The position numbers were made by a program, and so were the translations under genes. The notes below the pieces were generated by a model that did not search any database, was not told the origin of the DNA, and was given only the letters and a program-made list of their open reading frames with translations. From Shewanella colwelliana ATCC 39565 (lineage in GTDB: Bacteria > Pseudomonadota > Gammaproteobacteria > Enterobacterales > Shewanellaceae), in NCBI RefSeq assembly GCF_000518705.1, contig NZ_JAEC01000023.1:1-64000 (forward strand): a DNA stretch of 64,000 nt. The letters run 5' to 3'. How positions within the stretch are numbered: position 1 is the first letter of the stretch; every line of letters starts with the position of its first letter. Shown piece by piece: positions 15,539-26,109 of this stretch.

Positions 15539-17380
15539 CTAAAAGTTACAGGTATCGCAGTACAGATAAACGCCATTAGGATCATCAAAGGCATTAAACT
15601 CTTCAGCTATATGACTAAATTGCGATAGAAGTTGCTCTAGCATTCCGCCTTGTTGACTGCTCATCGGCAGGTACACTGAAACCGTGGCAAACATCTCTTG
15701 AATAAACTGTTCTTGAGGCGTTAACTCCTGTTCAATGAGTTGAGTGTCAAACTTTTCAAGTTTTGCGAGTTCAGCGGCCTTGGTGATGGCAACGTCTAGA
15801 TCTCCTAGCTCGTCGACCAACCCAAGCTCAAGCGCTTTTTTACCGGACCAAACCCGGCCCTGCGCTATGCCATCGACCTGTTCTAAGTCCATATCACGTT
15901 CGTTGGCAACCAAAGAAATAAAGTCATGGTAGCCGCGTTCAATGTGACGTTGAATTATCGCTTTTAAGTCCTCACTAATCCCTTTAGTGGTGGAGAACCC
16001 TGCCCAATCAGAGGTTGCTACGCCGTCAGTGTGTATACCTATACTGGCGAGGGAATCTTCGAATGTGGTGACCATGCCGAAAATACCAATAGAGCCTGTG
16101 AGGGTAGTAGGCGTTGCAAAGATATAATCTGCACTCGCCGATATCCAATAACCACCGGACGCAGCGTAGCTTCCCATGCTGACCACTACAGGCTTGTTAG
16201 CTGCTTTAAGTGCGAGTACCTCTTGGCGGATCTGCTCTGATGCAAAAGCACTGCCACCAGGACTATCAACGCGAAGCACAACGGCTTTAACCGTCTCGTC
16301 GAAACGAGCTTTACGTAGCAAGGCCGAGGTACTTTCGCCACCAATTTGGCCCGCTGGTTGGTTACCATTAAGAATGTTGCCTTTAGCGACGACTATGCCA
16401 ACGGCATCTTCGATAATAAGCGGTGGTTGCTCCTGCACTAAGGTTTGATAATCATAGAAGCTAATCTGTTTATACTGGTCACCGTCACTGGCTTCGCCCA
16501 CTTGGGCAATCATATCTAAGCGAAATTGTTCAGCCGAAACTAACTTATCAACCCAGCCCATATTAAGTGCCATATCAGAAGAGCGCCCCTTGGCTTTATC
16601 TAATTCACTGATATAACGATCGGCACTCAACACTATATCTTCAGGGTTGATGTTACGATTTTTCGCGACTGTGGCTTCATAGCTAGACCAGATATCACCG
16701 AGCAGTTCGGTATTGGCTTGTTTTGCAGCATCTGACATGTCATCTCGTAGGAATGGTTCTACTGCAGACTTAAAGGTACCAACACGGAACACGTGAGCCT
16801 TAATTTTTAGCTTATCTAACGCAGACTTGTAATATTGGCGATAACGGCTTAAACCATTAATTTCGACAGAACCTTGAGTATTGAGATAAATTGTATCGGC
16901 AAAGCTCGCTAAGAAATATTGATTCTGCCCATACCAATTACCTATAGCAGTGATCGGTTTACCTGACTCTTTAAAGCGGCTGAGTGCATCACCAATGCTT
17001 TGTAATTTACTGATGCCGGTCCATTGTAGGTGACCTACATCTAACACTATTGAAGAGATGCGTTTGTCGCTCGCTGCGTTATCAATGGTATGAATAAGCT
17101 CTGACAGTAGAATTTCTCCGCTTCCGTCATTGGCTTTACCATTTTTCATTACAGCTTCAATGGGATCAATTTGTCGTTTTTGTTCAACAACAGCACCAGC
17201 AAGGTCCAATACTAAAGCAGAACCATCTTCGACTACAGGCATATCATCACTGCTCAATGCAACGATGACAATGGCTAAGAAACCAAAGAAAAACAGGTTG
17301 AGGATCACTTTACGGGTACCATTTATGGTGTTCCACAAAATGGTTAAGATCCTTTTAAAAATTGAAGGTTTAGCGGACAT
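15539..17380 (-). CDS. sppA: Signal peptide peptidase SppA (67 kDa type)
   Basis: This membrane-anchored serine protease degrades signal peptides left after secretion. It has an N-terminal cytoplasmic stretch and one membrane segment (about 24-45), followed by two ClpP-like repeats. The catalytic Lys is in FRVGTFKSAVEPF and the nucleophile Ser in SYAASGGYWISA, followed by the conserved TPTTLTGSIGIFG. Length 613 aa matches the tandem-repeat enterobacterial type (618 aa). The C-terminus ends in a short tail with two Cys residues (YLYCDTCNF), not seen in E. coli to my knowledge. Confidence 0.93.
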   Translation of the reverse strand: MSAKPSIFKRILTILWNTINGTRKVILNLFFFGFLAIVIVALSSDDMPVVEDGSALVLDLAGAVVEQKRQIDPIEAVMKNGKANDGSGEILLSELIHTIDNAASDKRISSIVLDVGHLQWTGISKLQSIGDALSRFKESGKPITAIGNWYGQNQYFLASFADTIYLNTQGSVEINGLSRYRQYYKSALDKLKIKAHVFRVGTFKSAVEPFLRDDMSDAAKQANTELLGDIWSSYEATVAKNRNINPEDIVLSADRYISELDKAKGRSSDMALNMGWVDKLVSAEQFRLDMIAQVGEASDGDQYKQISFYDYQTLVQEQPPLIIEDAVGIVVAKGNILNGNQPAGQIGGESTSALLRKARFDETVKAVVLRVDSPGGSAFASEQIRQEVLALKAANKPVVVSMGSYAASGGYWISASADYIFATPTTLTGSIGIFGMVTTFEDSLASIGIHTDGVATSDWAGFSTTKGISEDLKAIIQRHIERGYHDFISLVANERDMDLEQVDGIAQGRVWSGKKALELGLVDELGDLDVAITKAAELAKLEKFDTQLIEQELTPQEQFIQEMFATVSVYLPMSSQQGGMLEQLLSQFSHIAEEFNAFDDPNGVYLYCDTCNF

Positions 17381-17501
17381 TCTCCACTCCTATATTAGGT
17401 CATTGCTTCTATGCTAACTGAAATTCTATTACGTAGCTAAACACAATTGTAAATGAATCTTATCTTTTGACTGTTGAGCTTAAAACCAACAAGAGGTATG
17501 C

Positions 17502-17513
17502 TGATTTAAATCA
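17502..17513. promoter_or_regulatory. CRP/EtrA(FNR)-like palindrome upstream of fadH
   Basis: The perfect 12-bp palindrome TGATTTAAATCA contains the TGAT-N4-ATCA core shared by CRP and FNR sites. It is 22 bp before the fadH start codon, a position that would suit repression. Flanking bases fit a full CRP site only partly (ATCACT on the right, GCTGAT on the left). Confidence 0.35.
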
Positions 17514-17535
17514 CTTGTTTAAAAAGGATGTTTGA

Positions 17536-19551
<2,016 letters not shown>

Positions 19552-19570
19552 CTCAGTATTAGTCAGTGTA

Positions 19571-19598
19571 AAAGGGTCTGATTACAGACCCTTTTTTT
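19571..19598 (+). terminator. Rho-independent terminator after fadH
   Basis: The stem AAAGGGTCTG / CAGACCCTTT with loop ATTA is followed by further T residues. Confidence 0.88.
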
Positions 19599-19673
19599 GG
19601 GCTAGAGTTTGCCAAATAGCCATATTATTGCCATGTTATCATCAATCGTTAACCACTGAATGAGAAGATACTG

Positions 19674-20120
19674 GTGAAACTAAACGAATTATTAGTCGGA
19701 TTAATATTGGCTTTGTACGGCAGTCAGGCATCAGCGAAGTTTGATGATGAATTAGCCGCTCAGCTTGGGGCTGATCAATATGGGATGAAAAGTTATGTGA
19801 TGGCGTTTTTAAAACGCGGTCCCAATCGAGGACAGACTGAAGCTGAGGCTGCACGTCTTCAACGTGCGCATTTAGATAATATTAGTCGTTTAGCCAAAGT
19901 TGGAAAGCTAGTACTGGCCGGTCCCTTTATGGACGAAGGTGATATACGGGGGATCTATATTTTTAATGTAGCCACGGTGGAAGAGGCAACTGCATTAACC
20001 GAATCAGATCCTGCCATTAAAGCTGGTCGCTTGGTGATGGAACTTCATCCTTGGTATGGCAGTGCTGCATTGATACAGGTCAATGCTGTTCATCAACAGA
20101 TTGCTAAGGAAGGGATTTAA
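19674..20120 (+). CDS. YciI-like protein with a signal peptide
   Basis: This 148-aa protein has a YCII-related domain from about residue 38 onward: AHLDNISRLAKVGKLVLAGPF with the conserved His and Gly-Pro, DIRGIYIF, and SDPAIKAGRLVMELHPWYG. The family has a ferredoxin-like fold, and its enzymatic activity is poorly defined. Unlike cytoplasmic YciI, it begins with a probable signal peptide (MKLNELLVGLILALYGSQASA), so it should act in the periplasm. The start is GTG, and no in-frame ATG offers a signal sequence. It is convergent with yfaE, overlapping it by 4 nt. Confidence 0.78.
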   Translation: MKLNELLVGLILALYGSQASAKFDDELAAQLGADQYGMKSYVMAFLKRGPNRGQTEAEAARLQRAHLDNISRLAKVGKLVLAGPFMDEGDIRGIYIFNVATVEEATALTESDPAIKAGRLVMELHPWYGSAALIQVNAVHQQIAKEGI

Positions 20121-20491
20121 TTTTCATTGCTGACCAGTTGTGGTTCTTGCTCAATATTGTTTGTTTGATGGCAATGTTGGCGCGGAGTCACTACTTCAGC
20201 ACCATTAGCCGATAGCGCTAAGTCGAGATCCGTCTCTGGAGAACAGCAGCAGGGTAGGCATTCATTAGCCTCAAGTTCAACTAAAGGCACGGTGTGATAG
20301 CGCACAGTGCCTTTATTGATTTTTGTCTTACAGGCACCACAAAATCCGTTACGACATTCTGAGAATATCTTTACTTTCTTTTGTTCTAATGCGTCTAACA
20401 AGCTGGTGTGCTGCGCTGTGTATAACAGCGCAGGTTGACCTTGAAGACTGACAATAGGTGCCTTTTTAAACGTGGCGTTATTAAAGGTCAA
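20117..20491 (-). CDS. yfaE: Ferredoxin-like 2Fe-2S protein YfaE, NrdB cofactor maintenance
   Basis: YfaE supplies electrons to rebuild the diferric-tyrosyl radical of NrdB. The plant-type 2Fe-2S motif is [13 protein letters not shown], with the last ligand in [10 protein letters not shown]. The frame is open back into nrdB, but the extra N-terminal residues there are just nrdB in another frame. The only plausible start is the TTG at 20491-20489, which overlaps the nrdB stop by 11 nt and suggests translational coupling. This gives 124 aa, compared with 84 in E. coli. The extra residues are mostly a C-terminal tail of about 40, rich in Gln and Asn. Confidence 0.82.
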   Translation of the reverse strand: MTFNNATFKKAPIVSLQGQPALLYTAQHTSLLDALEQKKVKIFSECRNGFCGACKTKINKGTVRYHTVPLVELEANECLPCCCSPETDLDLALSANGAEVVTPRQHCHQTNNIEQEPQLVSNEN

Positions 20492-21611
20492 AGTCTGCAA
20501 ATTCGCTTTCGTCAATCGATGAATCGATTTGACCAACAAGGTAGGAGGAGACTTCAACTTCTTGTGGTGCAACTTGTACTGCATCACTCTCTAACCAGTT
20601 CTTCATCCACGGGAGTGGGTTACTCTGCTCTTCATAAGGACTTGGGAAGTTAACTGATCTCATGCGTTCGTTAGTAATATATTCGACATACTGACATAAA
20701 ATCTGTTCATTCAAACCTATCATAGAACCATCTTTAAATAGGTATTTCGCCCACTCTTTTTCTTGCTCTGCAGCTTTAACAAAAATGTCGATAGCTGTCT
20801 GTTCACACTCTTTGGCAATTTCACCCATCTCAGGGTCATCTTTGCCTCCTTGCATGATTTTTAGAATGTGTTGGGTGCTATTTAGATGGAGTGCTTCGTC
20901 ACGAGCAATAAGACGAATGATCTTAGCGTTACCTTCCATCACTTTACGTTCAGCAAAGGCAAACGAACAGGCAAAGCTGACATAGAAGCGGATAGCCTCA
21001 AGTACGTTTACAGATACCATACATAAATAGAGGGCTTTTTTGATTTCACGTTTAGTGACATCAATCATTTTCCCATCGATTTCGTGGGTACCTTCGCCAA
21101 GCAGGTGATAAGCCTGACTTAGCTGAATAAGCTTGTCATAGTAGATTGCAATGTCAGTGGCGCGTTTTAAAATTTCCTCGTTTTCAACGATATCGTCAAA
21201 CACCACAGAGGGGTCATTAACGATATTACGAATGATATGAGTGTATGAACGCGAGTGAATAGTTTCAGAAAACGACCAAGTTTCGATCCAGGTTTCTAAT
21301 TCAGGTAGCGATACCAGTGGTAAAAATGCTACGTTAGGTGAGCGACCTTGAATAGAGTCAAGCAAGGTTTGATATTTTAGGTTTGAGATAAAGATATGTT
21401 TCTCATGATCCGGCAGGGCCGCATAATCAATTTTATCTTTACTGACATCAACTTCCTCTGGGCGCCAGAAAAAAGATAACTGCTTTTCAATAAGTTTCTC
21501 GAAAACTTCATATTTCTGGAGATCGTAACGTGCAACGTTAACTGACTGCCCTAAAAACATAGGTTCTAGTTGAGCGTTATTTGCTGTCTGACAAAATGTT
21601 GAGTAGGCCAT
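20481..21611 (-). CDS. nrdB: Ribonucleoside-diphosphate reductase class Ia, beta subunit
   Basis: NrdB holds the diferric-tyrosyl radical cofactor that drives reduction of ribonucleotides by NrdA. Length 376 aa equals E. coli NrdB. Conserved features are [14 protein letters not shown], the iron-ligand motif [14 protein letters not shown] with the radical Tyr at about residue 122, [17 protein letters not shown] and [12 protein letters not shown]. The C-terminal tail [25 protein letters not shown] is the NrdA-docking peptide with its Tyr. It lies 77 nt downstream of nrdA, and yfaE overlaps its end. Confidence 0.96.
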   Translation of the reverse strand: MAYSTFCQTANNAQLEPMFLGQSVNVARYDLQKYEVFEKLIEKQLSFFWRPEEVDVSKDKIDYAALPDHEKHIFISNLKYQTLLDSIQGRSPNVAFLPLVSLPELETWIETWSFSETIHSRSYTHIIRNIVNDPSVVFDDIVENEEILKRATDIAIYYDKLIQLSQAYHLLGEGTHEIDGKMIDVTKREIKKALYLCMVSVNVLEAIRFYVSFACSFAFAERKVMEGNAKIIRLIARDEALHLNSTQHILKIMQGGKDDPEMGEIAKECEQTAIDIFVKAAEQEKEWAKYLFKDGSMIGLNEQILCQYVEYITNERMRSVNFPSPYEEQSNPLPWMKNWLESDAVQVAPQEVEVSSYLVGQIDSSIDESEFADFDL

Positions 21612-21631
21612 TTTTCTATCTTCCGATACAT

Positions 21632-21647
21632 GGGGGGCAAGCCCCCT
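21632..21647 (-). other. GC-rich hairpin between nrdA and nrdB
   Basis: On the minus strand GGGGG-CTTG-CCCCC forms a very stable short stem in the 77-nt nrdA-nrdB spacer. There is no T-run after it, so it is not a full terminator. It may tune the nrdA to nrdB transcript ratio or protect an RNA end. Confidence 0.45.
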
Positions 21648-21688
21648 TTAATTCGCATTAAATACTGGTGATTAAAATCTAGGGTTGG

Positions 21689-23977
21689 TTAGATTTTACA
21701 TGCGCCGCCAGCGCAACTGTCATCTTCTTTCTCAATGGCAGTGATATCGTCATGACTATCTGAAGCGCCATCACGAGTATTGTGATAGTAAAGTGTCTTC
21801 ACACCATATTTGTAGGCGGTTAATAGATCTTTAAGCAACACTTGCATAGGAACTTTATTACCCGGGAAACGGCTTGGATCATAGTTAGTGTTTGCAGAGA
21901 TCGATTGGTCAACAAATTTTTGCATCAACCCGACAAGTTGAAGATAACCATCGTTGTTAGGCATCTGCCAAAGCAGCTCATAGCTGTATTGATACTTGTC
22001 GAAATCTGGCACGACTTGCTTTAACTGGCCATCTTTACTTGACTTAACGCTGATTAAACCACGCGGTGGTTCGATACCATTTGTCGCGTTAGAGATCTGT
22101 GAAGAGGTTTCTGACGGCATCAACGCAGACAGTGTTGAGTTACGCAGGCCGTGAGTTTTAATCTCTTCTCGTAACGTTTCCCAATCCATATGTAAGGGTT
22201 CATCACAGATCTTGTCCAAATCGCGCTTATAAGTGTCGATTGGCAAAATACCTTTAGCATAATTGGTTTCATGGAACAGTGGGCATGCACCCTGTTCTTT
22301 AGCCAAGTTTACAGAGGCCTTCAATAGGTAATATTGAATGGCTTCAAAGGTTTTATGAGTAATACCGTTTGCTGAACCATCAGAGTAACGCACACCTTCT
22401 TTAGCTAAGTAATTAGCAAAGTTGATCACCCCTATACCTAAGGTACGACGATTCATCGAGGCTTTGTGTGCTGACGTGATTGGATAATCTTGATAATCCA
22501 ATAAATTGTCTAACGCACGTACAGCTAAATCCGCTAATGGCTCTAACTCTTCAAGCTTCTTGATGGCACCTAGGTTCAATGCCGATAGCGTGCACAAGGC
22601 AATCTCGCCATCAGGGTCATTGATATTGTTCAGTGGTTTAGTTGGTAATGCAATCTCTAAACACAAGTTAGATTGACGCACTGGCGCAACTTTAGAATCA
22701 AACGGGCTGTGTGTATTACAGTGATCCACGTTTTGGATATAGATTCGACCCGTAGATGCGCGCTCTTGCATCATCAAGGCAAACAGCTCCACGGCTTTGA
22801 CTTCTTTTCTACGAATGCTCTTGTCTGCTTCATATTTTAAGTAAAGACGTTCAAACTCTTGTTGGTCTTCAAAGAACGCATCATACATACCAGGTACATC
22901 TGATGGACTAAAGAGACTGATCACGCCACCTTGAATCATACGTTGGTACATGAGTTTGTTGATCTGTACACCGTAATCTAAATGACGAATACGGTTATCA
23001 TCGACACCACGGTTGTTCTTTAGAACCAAGAGTGATTCGACTTCCAGATGCCACATCGGATAAAACAGGGTCGCAGCACCACCGCGCACGCCGCCTTGAG
23101 AGCAAGACTTAACCGCGGTTTGAAAATACTTATAAAAAGGCAAGCAACCAGTATGAAATGCTTCGCCGCCGCGAATTGGGCTACCTAACGCACGAATGCG
23201 TCCTGCATTGACCCCTATGCCAGCACGTTGCGATACATACTTAACGATAGATGACGCGGTTGCATTGATAGAATCTAAGCTGTCACCACACTCAATTAAT
23301 ACACAAGAGCTAAACTGGCGAGTTGGTGTACGGACACCAGCCATAATCGGTGTAGGCAAAGAGATCTTAAAGGTCGACGTGGCGTCGTAGAAATCTTTGA
23401 CATACTGCAAACGAGTGTCTTTTGGATATTTAGCAAATAAACACGCCGCCACGAGAATATAAAGGAACTGAGCACTCTCATAAATATCATGGGTTACACG
23501 GTTTTGAACTAGGTATTTACCCTCTAGCTGCTTAACCGCAGCATAAGAGAAGTTCATGTCACGCCAATGGTCGATATAACTACCTAAGATATCGATCTCT
23601 TCACGGCTATAGTCATTCAAGATATGTGTATCGTATTTGCCAAGCTCTACCAATTTTACGACATGGTCGTACAGCTTTGGAGGCTCAAACTGACCGAATG
23701 CTTTTTTACGCAAATGGAAAATGGCTAAACGGGCAGATAAAAACTGATAATCAGGCGATTCAGGCGAGATAAGATCTGCGGCTGCCTTGATAATAGTTTC
23801 ATGAATAGCTTCTGTTGGAATACCGTCGTAAAACTGAAGGTGAGAGCGTAATTCAACTTCTGATACCGAGACGTTTTTAAGTCCTTTTGCCGCCCAGGTG
23901 ATGACACGGTGGATCTTGTCAAGATCGATGGTTTCGCGTTCGCCACTGCGTTTCGTGACTTGCATATTGCTGTTCAT
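21689..23977 (-). CDS. nrdA: Ribonucleoside-diphosphate reductase class Ia, alpha subunit
   Basis: This is the catalytic subunit that makes deoxyribonucleoside diphosphates. It has 762 aa, compared with 761 in E. coli. An N-terminal ATP cone (about 1-95) begins VTKRSGERETIDLDKIHRV, so dATP feedback is expected. Active-site residues are in SSCVLIECGDS (first redox Cys), NLCLEIALP (thiyl-radical Cys and catalytic Glu) and ALCTLSALNLG (second redox Cys). The C-terminal shuttle pair is in SCAGGACKI. It is the first gene of nrdA-nrdB-yfaE, with a NrdR box upstream. Confidence 0.96.
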   Translation of the reverse strand: MNSNMQVTKRSGERETIDLDKIHRVITWAAKGLKNVSVSEVELRSHLQFYDGIPTEAIHETIIKAAADLISPESPDYQFLSARLAIFHLRKKAFGQFEPPKLYDHVVKLVELGKYDTHILNDYSREEIDILGSYIDHWRDMNFSYAAVKQLEGKYLVQNRVTHDIYESAQFLYILVAACLFAKYPKDTRLQYVKDFYDATSTFKISLPTPIMAGVRTPTRQFSSCVLIECGDSLDSINATASSIVKYVSQRAGIGVNAGRIRALGSPIRGGEAFHTGCLPFYKYFQTAVKSCSQGGVRGGAATLFYPMWHLEVESLLVLKNNRGVDDNRIRHLDYGVQINKLMYQRMIQGGVISLFSPSDVPGMYDAFFEDQQEFERLYLKYEADKSIRRKEVKAVELFALMMQERASTGRIYIQNVDHCNTHSPFDSKVAPVRQSNLCLEIALPTKPLNNINDPDGEIALCTLSALNLGAIKKLEELEPLADLAVRALDNLLDYQDYPITSAHKASMNRRTLGIGVINFANYLAKEGVRYSDGSANGITHKTFEAIQYYLLKASVNLAKEQGACPLFHETNYAKGILPIDTYKRDLDKICDEPLHMDWETLREEIKTHGLRNSTLSALMPSETSSQISNATNGIEPPRGLISVKSSKDGQLKQVVPDFDKYQYSYELLWQMPNNDGYLQLVGLMQKFVDQSISANTNYDPSRFPGNKVPMQVLLKDLLTAYKYGVKTLYYHNTRDGASDSHDDITAIEKEDDSCAGGACKI

Positions 23978-24081
23978 TAACGATAAGCCCTGAATTGACT
24001 ATTGTGATAAAGATGAGGAGTTACTTTGGCCCAACGTTTCCATGTAAAAACAATAGATGGGTTAAGAAATACGTCGATACT

Positions 24082-24099
24082 ACACCTAGTTTCTAGTGT
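24082..24099. promoter_or_regulatory. Possible second, degenerate NrdR box
   Basis: ACACCTAG-TT-TCTAGTGT resembles the NrdR consensus ends (ACAC...GTGT) but is 18 bp long and imperfect. Its centre lies 34 bp from the centre of the better box, about three helical turns, and NrdR sites usually come in pairs. Confidence 0.35.
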
Positions 24100-24116
24100 C
24101 TTCGACCATCACCTAC

Positions 24117-24132
24117 ACACAATATATGGTGT
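24117..24132. promoter_or_regulatory. NrdR box upstream of nrdA
   Basis: ACACAATATATGGTGT fits the 16-bp NrdR consensus (acaCwAtATaTwGtgt) almost perfectly. It lies about 140 bp upstream of the nrdA start on the minus strand, so the ribonucleotide reductase operon is expected to be repressed by NrdR. Confidence 0.75.
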
Positions 24133-24428
24133 TTTTTAAATTATAGGATACAAGATAGTGAGGTTTGGGCGATTTTGCAAGAGAGAATTTACTGGACAAC
24201 TTGTGGATATCTTGGGGGTAACAATAAGGGTTAGTAACGACTTACCTTTAAGCCTTGTTTTCAATTACGATAGCCCCCTTGGGTTAACATTTAACCACAC
24301 AAATTTAAATGTGAAGATCGCCAGTTTTATAAACGATCGTTTCGATCCGATTAGTCAAAAAACGATCGTTGTCAGGCTAGTGACTGATGGTGACCAAAAG
24401 CGCTAACACAAAATGTATCGATAACTTG

Positions 24429-25109
24429 TTACTTAAGATTGGCGTTCAGTAGAGCAATTATCTCATCTGGATTGTCAAAACTAAAGTCGTGGGGCCATTC
24501 GCTACTGTTATCCGCTTGCCCTATATAACCCCATTGTGCAATTCCTCCCTGCATGCCACTATTTTGTGCCGCCTGAAGGTCTCGTAATGCATCTCCCAAA
24601 TAGAGTATCTGGGCCACATCAACCCCTATCTGTTGAGCCGCGAGTAACATTGGTGCTGGATGGGGCTTGGTATAACGAACTGAATCGCCACTAACCACCG
24701 CAGGCATTAATGGTATGAGCCCTAAATGGTGAAGCAGTGGTCTGGCAAAGTAAGCCGCTTTATTAGTGACTACGCCAAAAGGGATCTGCTCGGCGACTAA
24801 AAAATCAATGAGCTTCTTTACTCCATCAAAATAGATCGCCTGCTGGCCGTTGACCTGACCGTAATGCTTTAGCAAAGCTTGTTGCAGTTGAGTTTGAGCA
24901 ACATCGCCTATATAGGGTTGCGCCGCATTGACTAAGGCCATACTCCCATTAGATGCCTCATCGCGAATTGCCGATAAAGCGACTTGAGGGTAGCCGTATT
25001 CAACTAACGCCAGATTAAGCGCAGCAATCAGATCGGGAGCGGTATCGACTAAGGTGCCATCAAGGTCGAACAACACGCCCTTGATGGCGGGTAATTTACG
25101 CATCGTCAT
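24429..25109 (-). CDS. HAD-IA phosphatase, phosphoglycolate phosphatase (Gph) or MurNAc-6-P phosphatase (MupP) type
   Basis: This 226-aa HAD-superfamily phosphatase has motif [12 protein letters not shown] (nucleophile Asp), motif II GVVTNK, the motif III Lys in YTKPHPAPM, and motif [15 protein letters not shown]. It would usually be labelled phosphoglycolate phosphatase. However, in Pseudomonas the HAD gene directly linked to ubiG near gyrA is mupP, the MurNAc-6-phosphate phosphatase of cell-wall recycling, and the same linkage occurs here. Sequence alone does not decide between the two. It overlaps ubiG by 14 nt, so the two are cotranslated. Confidence 0.82.
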   Translation of the reverse strand: MTMRKLPAIKGVLFDLDGTLVDTAPDLIAALNLALVEYGYPQVALSAIRDEASNGSMALVNAAQPYIGDVAQTQLQQALLKHYGQVNGQQAIYFDGVKKLIDFLVAEQIPFGVVTNKAAYFARPLLHHLGLIPLMPAVVSGDSVRYTKPHPAPMLLAAQQIGVDVAQILYLGDALRDLQAAQNSGMQGGIAQWGYIGQADNSSEWPHDFSFDNPDEIIALLNANLK

Positions 25110-25812
25110 TTTTGACGGTGGCTATCATATAGTTAACATCTAAACTCTTTGTGTATCGAAAGATGTCTGTAATAGGGTTATAAGTGATACCAGTGGCATC
25201 AGTACATATAAGGTCAACACGATCTGCCATGGCGATAAGCTCGGCCGGCTTGATGTACTTATTATGATCATGGGTGCCAACGGGAAGCATCTTTAATAGG
25301 TACTCGGCGCCCAACACGGTTTCAACATAGGCACGAATATTTCTATTGATTGTAGAGAAAAACACATGGCCGCCAGGCTTAACCATCTCAGCGCATGCTT
25401 GAATCACAGAGGCGGGGTTAGGCACGTGTTCTAACATCTCCATACATGTCACGACATCATAATGGCCGCGATGTGAATCTCGATGCGCTTCGGCAGTGTC
25501 TTGAATGTAGTCTATCTCTACGCCAGTCTCTAATGCATGCAACCTAGCCACATCTAATGGTTCAGTGCCCATATCTAAACCGGTCACATTTGCACCTATA
25601 CGTGCCATGCTCTCAGATAAAATGCCACCACCACAGCCTACATCTAAAACTTGCTTACTAAATAGCCCACCAACAGTTTGATCGATAAAGTTAAGACGCA
25701 GTGGATTGAGCTTGTGTAATGGTTTGAATTCGCCAGCGGGATCCCACCAGGTTTCCGCCATCTTTTCGAATTTAGCGATCTCTTGCGGATCAACATTGAT
25801 GTTTTCTGACAT
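25096..25812 (-). CDS. ubiG: Ubiquinone biosynthesis O-methyltransferase
   Basis: UbiG carries out both O-methylation steps of ubiquinone synthesis using S-adenosylmethionine. The Rossmann methyltransferase motif I is [16 protein letters not shown] (about 50-65), with later motifs VTGLDMG and [11 protein letters not shown]. The N-terminal [20 protein letters not shown] is typical of UbiG. The frame extends 12 codons further upstream, but AGAGG lies 8 nt before the ATG at 25812, giving 238 aa (E. coli 240). It is divergent from gyrA, as in E. coli. Confidence 0.94.
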   Translation of the reverse strand: MSENINVDPQEIAKFEKMAETWWDPAGEFKPLHKLNPLRLNFIDQTVGGLFSKQVLDVGCGGGILSESMARIGANVTGLDMGTEPLDVARLHALETGVEIDYIQDTAEAHRDSHRGHYDVVTCMEMLEHVPNPASVIQACAEMVKPGGHVFFSTINRNIRAYVETVLGAEYLLKMLPVGTHDHNKYIKPAELIAMADRVDLICTDATGITYNPITDIFRYTKSLDVNYMIATVKNDDA

Positions 25813-26109
25813 GTTTAGCACCTCTGCCGAGATTTTATTTTTCGCCATTATACCTATCGCTTTTCAGAAACAAAGGAGAATAGCGTACAGACTGACGAGA
25901 TAAGCAGCAGATCGCTGGTTAACCGTTCGGCGATTGATTTCTATCAATGTTTACGGGCCGAAACAGATATTTTCAGGGAAATTTCAATAGGGTCTAGCGA
26001 CATTAAATATCTGTGTTAGAATGCCAAATCACGTTTTCAGGCTTGACGTTATATTGTCTGGTTTTTGAACAGTATTTTGTCAGCTAAATTTCAAGGGATC
26101 GAGCAGTTT

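Larger units (their letters stand above)
23978..24428. other. Regulatory region upstream of nrdA
   Basis: The 451-bp gap holds the NrdR box or boxes and one DnaA-box-like 9-mer (ATATCCACA on the minus strand, 24202-24210, one mismatch to TTATCCACA). A small frame at 24158-24406 on the plus strand is probably not a gene. The sequence from about 24250 to 24420 holds direct copies of AAACGATCGTTT-like words (24339-24370), whose role is unclear. Confidence 0.4.

Noticed and set aside
24202..24210. DnaA-box-like 9-mer
   Set aside because: One mismatch to consensus and a single copy. Such words occur by chance, so I mention it only inside the regulatory-region entry.
24158..24406. 82-codon frame upstream of nrdA
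   Set aside because: It sits in a regulatory gap, has no family resemblance and only a weak ribosome binding site. It could be real, but I cannot support it.
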